A stretch of DNA of 10,498 bases from an uncultured Bacteroidota bacterium (GTDB taxonomy: Bacteria; Bacteroidota; Bacteroidia; UKL13-3). How positions within the stretch are numbered: position 1 is the stretch's first letter; each line of letters starts with the position of its first letter. The stretch is from contig CAIVPY010000427.1 of assembly GCA_903907885.1 (NCBI GenBank), forward strand, positions 1 to 10,498. Direction: 5' to 3'. Below are positions 1-6,191 of this stretch, one piece after another. The translations under genes were made by a program, and so were the position numbers. The notes under the pieces were generated by a model. It saw only the letters and a program-made list of their open reading frames with translations, made no database searches and was not told where the DNA came from.

Positions 1-455
1 GATGTTTCATCAATAATCTTAGCCTCGGTTTCTTTTATCATTTTTGCATGGATATCAAAAACAGCACAATACACCTCCATCCTACGTGCATCAAGCATAG
101 GAACATATAAGGTTGTTGTCGACTGCTCCCCCTCCCCAAATTTCTGTCCTCTCACAAGACTCTCTAAAGTATTGATAGCAATCAAAGGAATGCCTAAGGC
201 ATAGCAATAGCCCTTAGCAGCAGATACGCCCACCCTAAGGCCCGTATAGCTTCCAGGCCCTTTACTCACCGCAATGGCATCCAAATCTTGAAGTGTGATT
301 CCTGCTGAGTCTAATACCTTTTGCACCAAATTATGCAATTTTGAAGCATGGGCATTGCCGTCATGATTTTCTTCCAAAGCCAAAAGCTCACCTTGGCTGC
401 TAATGGCAACTGAACAAACTTCGGTAGCGGTTTCAATACAAAGAATTTTGTTCAT
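1..455 (-). CDS. tsaB: TsaB, tRNA threonylcarbamoyladenosine biosynthesis protein (partial, 3' end outside window)
   Basis: TsaB (YeaZ) is the non-catalytic partner of TsaD. With TsaE they transfer threonylcarbamoyl from TC-AMP to A37 of ANN-reading tRNAs in the cytoplasm. The reading frame opens at ATG 455-453 with MNKILCIETATEVCSVAI, the first beta strands of the actin-like (ASKHA) fold. Near residues 64-76 it has the family signature SKGPGSYTGLRVG, followed by the AAKGYCYALGIPLIAINTLE helix and strand. About 151 of the usual 220-240 residues are present, so the C-terminal domain lies beyond the left edge. The gene is divergent from recJ with a 96-base gap. The start is well fixed because a TAnnTTTG promoter element ends five bases before the ATG, leaving almost no leader. 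The family is seen directly; the role is known from the family. Confidence 0.95.
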   Translation of the reverse strand, partial: MNKILCIETATEVCSVAISSQGELLALEENHDGNAHASKLHNLVQKVLDSAGITLQDLDAIAVSKGPGSYTGLRVGVSAAKGYCYALGIPLIAINTLESLVRGQKFGEGEQSTTTLYVPMLDARRMEVYCAVFDIHAKMIKETEAKIIDET

Positions 456-460
456 GAGGG

Positions 461-468
461 CAAATGTA
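461..468 (-). promoter_or_regulatory. Bacteroidota -7 element upstream of tsaB
   Basis: On the minus strand the bases read TACATTTG, an exact match to the Bacteroidota -7 consensus TAnnTTTG. The element ends five bases before the tsaB ATG, so transcription should begin at or next to the start codon and give a leaderless or nearly leaderless mRNA. No clear TTG -33 box is seen 19-21 bases upstream. The match is seen directly; promoter activity is inferred. Confidence 0.5.
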
Positions 469-533
469 AAAACTTATCGGCTTTGAATTACATAGCTTTA
501 AAACTTTAGTAAAAATCTTTCTGAAAAAAAAGA

Positions 534-541
534 TATTATTG
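534..541 (+). promoter_or_regulatory. Possible -7 element upstream of recJ
   Basis: The bases TATTATTG match the Bacteroidota TAnnTTTG consensus at all but one position and end ten bases before the recJ ATG. No matching TTG -33 box is visible. This is a weak candidate, supported mainly by its position in the divergent tsaB-recJ gap, where both genes need a promoter. Confidence 0.3.
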
Positions 542-551
542 CCAATTAGAC

Positions 552-2258
552 ATGCAAAAGAGATGGACAGCAAAGGCAGCACCCGATAGGGCATTGGTTG
601 AAGAATTATCTTCAGCCATTAACTTAAACAAAGTACTTACAGGTATTTTGGTGCAACGTGGTGTTGACACTTTTGAGAAGGCAAAGAGTTTTTTTAGACC
701 ACAATACACAGATTTACACGACCCTTTTATCATGAAGGGTATGAAAACCGCCATAGAACGCATAGATATGGCATTAGCCCAAAACCAAAAAATATTGGTA
801 TATGGAGATTATGATGTGGACGGAACCACTTCTGTAGCCACGGTTTATAGTTTCTTTTCGCAACGCTACAACAATCTGGATTACTATATTCCAGATAGAT
901 ATACCGAAGGATATGGCATCTCATTTAATGCCATCGACTGGGCATCTAATAATGGATTTTCGCTTATCATAGCACTTGATTGTGGAATTAAAGCCATTGA
1001 TAAGATTGAATACGCCAACAAAAAGAACATTGATTTTATTATCTGTGACCACCATTTACCAGGCGATACTGTGCCTGAAGCGGTGGCAATATTAAACCCA
1101 AAACAAAAAGATTGCCCCTACCCTTTTAAGGAGCTTTCTGGCTGCGGAATTGGCTTCAAGCTTATTCAGGCTTATGCCATGTCACACGATATTCCATTTA
1201 AGGAGGTAGAAAATTTTGCAGACCTTTCTGCGGTGAGTGTTGCCAGTGATTTGGTACCTATTTTAGATGAAAACAGGGTATTGGCTCATTATGGTTTAAA
1301 AAAACTAAAAGACAACCCGAACAATGGTTTGAAAGCCCTATTACAAACCTATGCACCTCGCCAAGAATATACTGTGAATGATGTTGTGTTTTTTATTGGC
1401 CCACGCATAAACGCAGCAGGTAGAATAGCAGATGCCAAAGACTCAGTGAGACTAATGATTTCGAGTGAGCAATCAAAAGCACTTGAGATTGCCGAATTGG
1501 TAAACCACCACAACAACGAGCGTAGGCTTTTTGATGCCAACATCACTGAGCATGCTTTTGATATGATATTAAAAGACGAAAGCTTTGAAGCTAAGAAAGC
1601 TACCGTGCTATTCCACAACGAATGGCATAAAGGTGTAATTGGTATTGTGGCTTCTCGATTGATTGAAAAATACTATCGCCCTACTGTTATTCTTACCGAA
1701 TCTAATGGATTGGCAACAGGTTCAGCTCGCTCAGTTGACGGATTTGATTTATACAGTGCCATAGAAGAATGCAGCGATTTGCTTGAACAATATGGGGGGC
1801 ATACACATGCCGCAGGTTTAACCATGCGCCTTGAAAACGTAGTCAAATTCACAGAGAAATTCGAGCGAATTGTGGCTAACAACATCAACGAACGTAGCTT
1901 AGTTCCAGAAATCGAGTACGATGTTGAAATACCTTTACGTATTATTACACCTAAGTTTTTTAGTGTATTAAAGCAATTTGCCCCATTTGGTCCAGGAAAT
2001 TTAAACCCTGTATTTATGAGTAAAAATGTGTGGGATGTTGGAGATGCAACCATAGTGGGCAGCAATCACCTAAAACTTAGCATCACACAAGAAGAAGGTG
2101 GAAGAATATTCAAAGCCATAGGTTTCGGGCTTGGCGAACATTATCATAAAATAGTACAAGGCATTTCTTTTGATGTGTGTTTCACCATTGAAGAGAATTA
2201 CTTCAATGGACATGTTAATCTACAAATGAATATTAAAGACGTTTTATTTCGCTCTTAA
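552..2258 (+). CDS. recJ: RecJ, single-stranded-DNA-specific 5'-3' exonuclease
   Basis: RecJ degrades single-stranded DNA 5' to 3' in recombination (RecFOR pathway), mismatch repair and base excision repair. The 568-residue length is usual for the family. The DHH phosphoesterase domain shows DYDVDG at residues 86-91 (metal-binding aspartates), the ALDCG strand ending near 145, and CDHH at 165-168. The connecting region has GPRINAAGRI at 283-292. The DHHA1 domain carries GGHTHAAG at 415-422. A C-terminal OB-like segment (about 455-568) contains FAPFGPGN at 476-483, typical of RecJ. The start at ATG 552 gives the MQKRW N-terminus common in Bacteroidota RecJ. All catalytic motifs are intact. The gene runs tail to tail into the anti-sigma gene, and its TAA overlaps that gene's stop, leaving no room for a terminator between them. 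Confidence 0.97.
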   Translation: MQKRWTAKAAPDRALVEELSSAINLNKVLTGILVQRGVDTFEKAKSFFRPQYTDLHDPFIMKGMKTAIERIDMALAQNQKILVYGDYDVDGTTSVATVYSFFSQRYNNLDYYIPDRYTEGYGISFNAIDWASNNGFSLIIALDCGIKAIDKIEYANKKNIDFIICDHHLPGDTVPEAVAILNPKQKDCPYPFKELSGCGIGFKLIQAYAMSHDIPFKEVENFADLSAVSVASDLVPILDENRVLAHYGLKKLKDNPNNGLKALLQTYAPRQEYTVNDVVFFIGPRINAAGRIADAKDSVRLMISSEQSKALEIAELVNHHNNERRLFDANITEHAFDMILKDESFEAKKATVLFHNEWHKGVIGIVASRLIEKYYRPTVILTESNGLATGSARSVDGFDLYSAIEECSDLLEQYGGHTHAAGLTMRLENVVKFTEKFERIVANNINERSLVPEIEYDVEIPLRIITPKFFSVLKQFAPFGPGNLNPVFMSKNVWDVGDATIVGSNHLKLSITQEEGGRIFKAIGFGLGEHYHKIVQGISFDVCFTIEENYFNGHVNLQMNIKDVLFRS

Positions 2259-3907
2259 AAAGAATATTTCATTCCCATTGTAAAACCATAAAAAGTAGGC
2301 TTTTGAGATAATACATATTGCTCGCTATACAATGAATTCAAAGCCTTTCTATAAGTAGGTCCAGCAAATACCGAAATATGTTTCAATGGGAAATATTCAG
2401 CAATCAATGACCCTGAAATGTAAAACACCTGTTTTTGTAAATTTTTATTTTTAGGGCCATTTACTATACAAGTATTCATCGTATCGCTATTATACACGGC
2501 AGCATTTGCATCGGTTAAAAAATTATAAACCATACCAGTTTGCAATCCAATATTTAATTTATTCAAATGTAAATTGTATTGTAACATCAATGGTACTTCC
2601 AAATAAGTCATAGTAACATCGTAACTCGATTTTCGTATATATTCTTTGTCAGAAATCGTAATACTTCCTCCTATTGACTCTGATGGTGTAAGATATGTTA
2701 CAACTCGCAATTCTCTAAACCTTATTTCTGCCATTCCCAAACCAGATACAATACTAAAATTCTTATTCAGTTTTCGTTCCAACAAAAATCCAGCTTGATA
2801 ATTAAATCTTGCCTTATCATTTTCTTCCTTGGTTTTCAAGTATTCATTGGCCCAATTTTCATTGGTATTATTTGAGTAATATTCACTTTTAAGAAGTTGA
2901 GGCGTGCCATATACCCCAATAGCCCACTTAGCACCCATTTCTTTTTTTCTTGATGCTAAAAGTAAAGGAGGACGAGAGTTTAAATCAGCACTTTGAAGTG
3001 GGGCAATCCTTGCTTGAACATTGTCAGGGCTAACAAAAGTATTTTCTTCTACTAAAATTTTTGTATCATTTTCGTTGTTCGAAGATGATGGTACGGTAGG
3101 TGTTGATTGAGTTATTTTTGAATTGTTTTTTATATCTATTGTTGAAGGAATTTCGTTCAAAAGCTTACCCATATTTTCATTTTTAAATTCACCCATTTTG
3201 GAAGAATTATCAGATAGTAAAGCTGTAGTGATTTGTGGATTTACATTATGACTATTTTCAACAATTATAAGACTGCTATTTTTTCTATTCTTAACACTTG
3301 AACTTGTTGATTTAATAAATTGACGTTCAGCCTTAGCACCCAAAATGGCATTTTTAGACGCATAAGTGTGCTTACCCAAATTTGAATTGGATTTGTTTAA
3401 TTGTGTCTCAACTGATTCAATCGGTTTTTCTGTATTACCATTCTCTGATATAGAAGCAAATCCAGTATCGTTTTTCAAAGCATCTGTATTATGTGACAAC
3501 CAATAAAAGAACGATGAAGTAGTGAGCAGCAAAAGAAAAGCAAGGCTATATTTAGCATATTTCTGTGCCAATAATGCCGCTCTAAAAATGACTGTTTTCT
3601 CAAATAATCCCTCTGAAGGCGTAACTTTAAAATCGCTTGCGTGTTTTTTTACAATGTCGTTAAATCTAATAGTTTCAGATTCAATTTCATTTTTATGTGC
3701 TGCATTTATTTTATCAAACAAGACTGCACTTGGGGCAACACAAAAGTCTGCAGCTTTTTCTTTCAGCATATTTGAAAAATCAGTTTCAGCCAGCTTATTA
3801 TTAATATTACCTGAAACGATTATCTTATCAAATAAGCCGTCTGATGGGGTAATATTAAATCCATCTGCCTGTTTTTTCAAACTATTTATAAATTCTTCAT
3901 CTCTCAT
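2255..3907 (-). CDS. Predicted dual-membrane anti-sigma factor with C-terminal outer-membrane beta-barrel
   Basis: This 550-residue protein directly follows an ECF sigma gene and overlaps it by 11 bases. Residues 1-110 are charged, with no signal peptide, and contain three 24-residue motifs repeated every 38 residues (see the repeat entry). One hydrophobic helix lies at about 118-137, preceded by R109, K116 and K119, which predicts the N-terminus in the cytoplasm. Residues 140-320 are a Ser/Asn/Thr/Lys-rich, low-complexity linker. Residues 325-550 have alternating, aromatic-rich strands typical of OMP_b-brl/PorT-like barrels (GVYGTPQLL, YLEVPLMLQYNL, KLNIGLQTGMVYNF, HISVFAGPTYR), and the last residue is Phe, as in BAM substrates. 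I recall dual membrane-spanning anti-sigma factors (Dma) described in Bacteroides thetaiotaomicron, and this architecture fits them. The inferred role is to hold the neighbouring sigma factor and release it on an outer-membrane signal. It could instead be annotated simply as an outer-membrane beta-barrel protein. Confidence 0.75.
   Translation of the reverse strand: MRDEEFINSLKKQADGFNITPSDGLFDKIIVSGNINNKLAETDFSNMLKEKAADFCVAPSAVLFDKINAAHKNEIESETIRFNDIVKKHASDFKVTPSEGLFEKTVIFRAALLAQKYAKYSLAFLLLLTTSSFFYWLSHNTDALKNDTGFASISENGNTEKPIESVETQLNKSNSNLGKHTYASKNAILGAKAERQFIKSTSSSVKNRKNSSLIIVENSHNVNPQITTALLSDNSSKMGEFKNENMGKLLNEIPSTIDIKNNSKITQSTPTVPSSSNNENDTKILVEENTFVSPDNVQARIAPLQSADLNSRPPLLLASRKKEMGAKWAIGVYGTPQLLKSEYYSNNTNENWANEYLKTKEENDKARFNYQAGFLLERKLNKNFSIVSGLGMAEIRFRELRVVTYLTPSESIGGSITISDKEYIRKSSYDVTMTYLEVPLMLQYNLHLNKLNIGLQTGMVYNFLTDANAAVYNSDTMNTCIVNGPKNKNLQKQVFYISGSLIAEYFPLKHISVFAGPTYRKALNSLYSEQYVLSQKPTFYGFTMGMKYSF
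3593..3892 (-). repeat. Three copies of a 38-residue coding repeat in the anti-sigma N-terminus
   Basis: Residues 6-29, 44-67 and 82-105 of the anti-sigma protein align without gaps at an exact 38-residue (114-base) spacing. Nine positions are identical in all three: Phe6, Lys11, Ala14, Phe17, Pro21-Ser22, Leu25-Phe26 and Lys28 in the first copy, with the same offsets from Phe44 and Phe82 in the others. Pairwise identity over 24 residues is 11-13. Synonymous codons differ (for example CCA/CCA/CCT for the proline), so the duplication is old and maintained at protein level. The repeats lie on the predicted cytoplasmic side, where sigma binding would occur. Confidence 0.85.
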
Positions 3908-4487
3908 TTGCCAACTTCGTTTTATTAATATTAAATAGTTTTTTTTCTAGTATTGTTTTGGCTCTAAAAAAGTGCGAACGTGATGTTACCTCTGGTATGC
4001 CAAGCTCTTCACCAATCTCTTTGTGACTGTATCCTTCGATGGCAAACATATTCAGTACCACCCTATAATTGTCAGGCAGTTCTTGTATGGCATTCATCAA
4101 TATTTTAGCATCTATTTGGTTGAACTGTTCATTACTAAAAGAGTAATTATTTTCTATTACTTCTAAATCCGATTCATTCTGATGTTTTTTATTAATCCTG
4201 ATATTGGATATGGCAGTATTTATTACAATCCTAGTCATCCAAGTTTCTAAACTTGATTCCCTTCTAAAATTTTCAAGCTTATTAAATATTTTTACAAAAG
4301 CCTCTTGTAAAACATCCTCGGCATCGGCTTGGGATGAGGCATAACGATAACATATACCCAATAATTTGGATGAGTATTTCTCAAACAAAATCCTTTGGGC
4401 ATAGGTTTCATGCCTTAGACATGCGTCTATCAACTCTAATTCGGTAGTTATCAACTCCTTTTTATATGCTATGCTTATCAAAGGCAA
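3897..4487 (-). CDS. ECF-family RNA polymerase sigma factor (sigma-70 regions 2 and 4)
   Basis: Length and motifs fit an extracytoplasmic-function sigma factor that directs RNA polymerase to a small regulon. Region 2 spans about residues 22-98: a core-binding part around LFEKYSSKLLGICYRYA, then DAEDVLQEAFVKIF at 55-68, then the -10-recognising segment near ETWMTRIVINTAISN. After a short linker, region 4 (about 128-185) shows LPDNYRVVLNMFAIEGYSHKEI and an HTH with GIPEVTSRSHFFRAK. The TGA stop overlaps the start of the anti-sigma gene in another frame, which suggests translational coupling. The start is uncertain: no ATG is in frame before residue 84. The given start is TTG 4487; TTG 4481 and TTG 4454 are alternatives. 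An AAGGAG abuts TTG 4454 with no spacing, which is too close for normal use. The regulon cannot be told from the sequence. Confidence 0.92.
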   Translation of the reverse strand: MPLISIAYKKELITTELELIDACLRHETYAQRILFEKYSSKLLGICYRYASSQADAEDVLQEAFVKIFNKLENFRRESSLETWMTRIVINTAISNIRINKKHQNESDLEVIENNYSFSNEQFNQIDAKILMNAIQELPDNYRVVLNMFAIEGYSHKEIGEELGIPEVTSRSHFFRAKTILEKKLFNINKTKLANER

Positions 4488-4513
4488 AATACTGAAATAT
4501 TTTTATTTAACAA
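4485..4513 (-). promoter_or_regulatory. Candidate promoter of the sigma/anti-sigma operon
   Basis: On the minus strand, TTG (4513-4511) is followed after 19 bases by TATTTTG (4491-4485). This resembles the Bacteroidota -33/-7 pair, but the -7 box is one base shorter than TAnnTTTG. Transcription would then start near 4481-4478, inside the apparent reading frame, which argues against TTG 4487 as the true start codon. The site is inferred from pattern only. Confidence 0.35.
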
Positions 4514-4604
4514 GTGTTTGACATTTTGCGGGCTATAAATGTTGCAGGCTCATTTTTTTTATGACAATTCTTTACCCAATATTTTTAAAAGAGCGATAAG
4601 CACT

Positions 4605-4612
4605 TATTTTTG
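4605..4612 (+). promoter_or_regulatory. Bacteroidota -7 element upstream of glyS; decides its start
   Basis: TATTTTTG matches TAnnTTTG exactly and ends four bases before ATG 4617. Transcription is therefore predicted to begin at about the start codon, giving a leaderless mRNA. This supports ATG 4617 over the upstream in-frame ATG 4539, which would lie upstream of the transcript. The layout TTTGCC followed by ATG is the same as at tsaB. No TTG -33 box is visible. Confidence 0.5.
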
Positions 4613-4616
4613 CCAC

Positions 4617-6074
4617 ATGAGCGAAGATATTTTTAAAAAAGTAGTGAGTCATGCCACTGCCTACGGTTTTGTTTTTCAGAGCAGCGATATTTATGATGGA
4701 TTGGGAGCAGTATATGATTACGGACAAAATGGGGTAGAATTAAAAAATAATTTGCGCCAATATTGGTGGAAAGCCATGGTGCAAATGCACGAAAATATTG
4801 TGGGTTTGGATGCTGCCATCTTCATGCACCCAAAAACGTGGAAAGCCAGCGGCCATATTGATGGTTTTAGCGACCCTATGATTGACAATAAAGAAAGTAA
4901 AAAAAGATACCGCGCTGACCAACTACTAGAGGATAAAATTACCCGATACGAAAAAGACGGCAAAAACCAAAAGGCTGAAGAATTGCAAAAATCTTTAGAT
5001 GATGCTTTGCTCAACAATGATCTAAACAAACTAAAAGACCTAATTATTGAAAACGAAATTGCTTGCCCTATAAGTGGAACCCGCAACTGGACAGATGTTC
5101 GCCAATTCAACCTCATGTTTAGCACCGAAATGGGCGCAATGGCTGAGGATTCAGATAAAATATATTTAAGACCTGAAACCGCTCAAGGTATTTTCGTAAA
5201 TTTCCTAAATGTACAAAAAACAGGTAGAATGAAAATTCCATTTGGTATTGCCCAAACAGGAAAAGCTTTTCGAAATGAAATTATTGCCCGTCAGTTTATT
5301 ATGCGTATGCGCGAGTTTGAGCAAATGGAGATGCAATTTTTTGTTCGCCCTGGCACCCAAAAACAATGGTATGAATACTGGAAAGATGCCCGCTTAAATT
5401 GGCACAAAAAACTAGGTTTGGGTGATAGCAATTACCGCTTCCACGACCATGTAAAACTTGCCCATTACGCTGATGCAGCTGTTGATATTGAGTTTAACTA
5501 TCCTTTCGGATTTAAAGAATTAGAAGGCATTCATAGCCGTACCGATTTTGATTTAAAAAATCACCAAGAATTATCGGGCAAAAAAATGCAATATTTTGAT
5601 GCCGAATTGGATGAAAATGGCAAAGCTTATGGTAACTACATTCCATATGTGGTTGAGACTTCTGTAGGATTAGACAGGTTGTTCCTTTCGGTGCTTTGCG
5701 CAAGCTATAAAGAAGAGCAAGTGGGCGAAGGCGATACCCGTGTGGTATTGAGTTTGCCTCCCGTTTTGGCTCCTATAAAATTGGCTATTTTCCCTTTGAC
5801 CAAGAAAGATGGTTTGCCTGAAAAAGCTAGATTGATTATGGATGAATTGAAGTTTGATTATAACTGTTTCTATGAAGAAAAAGATGCCATTGGAAAACGC
5901 TACCGTAGACAGGATGCATTGGGAACACCTTTCTGCATCACCATCGACCATGATACGTTGCAAGACGATACCTTTACCATCCGCCACCGAGATAGCATGA
6001 CACAAGAGCGTGTTAATCTAAGTCAGCTAAAACAATTGTTGGCCGAAGAAATAAACTGGAAGAAATTGTTGTAA
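4617..6074 (+). CDS. glyS: Glycyl-tRNA synthetase, single-chain dimeric (class II) type
   Basis: GlyRS charges tRNA-Gly with glycine in the cytoplasm. This is the single-polypeptide (alpha2, eukaryote/archaea-like) form, not the alpha2-beta2 GlyQ/GlyS form. From ATG 4617 it has 485 residues and begins MSEDIFKKVVSHATAYGFVF, the usual start of the family, followed by the signature SSDIYDGLGAVYDYGQNGVELKNN split across residues 22-45. An insertion with a charged helix lies at about 90-148. Catalytic-core motifs include YLRPETAQGIF at 183-193, motif 2 around GKAFRNEI (215-222) with an arginine-rich loop, and motif 3 at SVGLDRLFLSVL (349-360). The anticodon-binding domain (about 384-478) includes LAPIKLAIFPL and the end motif FTIRHRDSMTQERV. 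An in-frame ATG at 4539 would add 26 residues without family likeness. The gene is divergent from the sigma gene and convergent with accC. Confidence 0.97.
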   Translation: MSEDIFKKVVSHATAYGFVFQSSDIYDGLGAVYDYGQNGVELKNNLRQYWWKAMVQMHENIVGLDAAIFMHPKTWKASGHIDGFSDPMIDNKESKKRYRADQLLEDKITRYEKDGKNQKAEELQKSLDDALLNNDLNKLKDLIIENEIACPISGTRNWTDVRQFNLMFSTEMGAMAEDSDKIYLRPETAQGIFVNFLNVQKTGRMKIPFGIAQTGKAFRNEIIARQFIMRMREFEQMEMQFFVRPGTQKQWYEYWKDARLNWHKKLGLGDSNYRFHDHVKLAHYADAAVDIEFNYPFGFKELEGIHSRTDFDLKNHQELSGKKMQYFDAELDENGKAYGNYIPYVVETSVGLDRLFLSVLCASYKEEQVGEGDTRVVLSLPPVLAPIKLAIFPLTKKDGLPEKARLIMDELKFDYNCFYEEKDAIGKRYRRQDALGTPFCITIDHDTLQDDTFTIRHRDSMTQERVNLSQLKQLLAEEINWKKLL

Positions 6075-6141
6075 GCGTTAAAGTTTTTATTACCTGTTAG
6101 TTCGAGCGATAATGAAATTTATACGGCTATTGGATAGATAT

Positions 6142-6170
6142 AAAAAAAGCTACCCTTTGTAGGCAGCTTT
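6142..6170 (-). terminator. Intrinsic terminator of the accB-accC transcript
   Basis: On the minus strand, 22 bases after the accC stop, the arm AAAGCTGCC (6170-6162) pairs with GGTAGCTTT (6154-6146) across a seven-base loop with one internal mismatch, and a run of T follows (through 6142). This is a standard stem plus U-tract for transcripts reading leftward from accC. It may also slow glyS transcripts coming from the other side, but the T-rich stretch on that side is interrupted. Confidence 0.75.
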
Positions 6171-6191
6171 CATTTATTCTTTTAATGCTAA

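Noticed and set aside
1794..1799. Run of six G in recJ as a possible phase-variation tract
   Set aside because: It encodes the conserved Gly-Gly of the GGHTHAAG motif, is short, and the frame is intact on both sides.
1673..2065. Open frame of 130 codons on the minus strand within recJ
   Set aside because: It lies wholly inside the conserved recJ coding sequence and its translation has no recognisable domain; it is a shadow frame.
4518..4539. TTGACA followed by TATAAA, resembling an E. coli-type promoter before glyS
   Set aside because: The spacing is only ten bases instead of about 17, and Bacteroidota primary sigma factors do not use these boxes.
4539..4616. In-frame 26-codon extension at the 5' end of glyS
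   Set aside because: The added residues resemble no GlyRS N-terminus, and the promoter box at 4605-4612 lies inside the extension. Family likeness begins at the ATG at 4617.
4488..4616. Possible glycine riboswitch or T-box in the sigma-glyS gap
   Set aside because: No stable stem series, T-box sequence or glycine aptamer core is visible, and the predicted transcript starts at the ATG.
6112..6162. Small reading frame of 16 codons between glyS and accC
   Set aside because: It runs into the accC terminator stem, has no start signals and encodes nothing recognisable.
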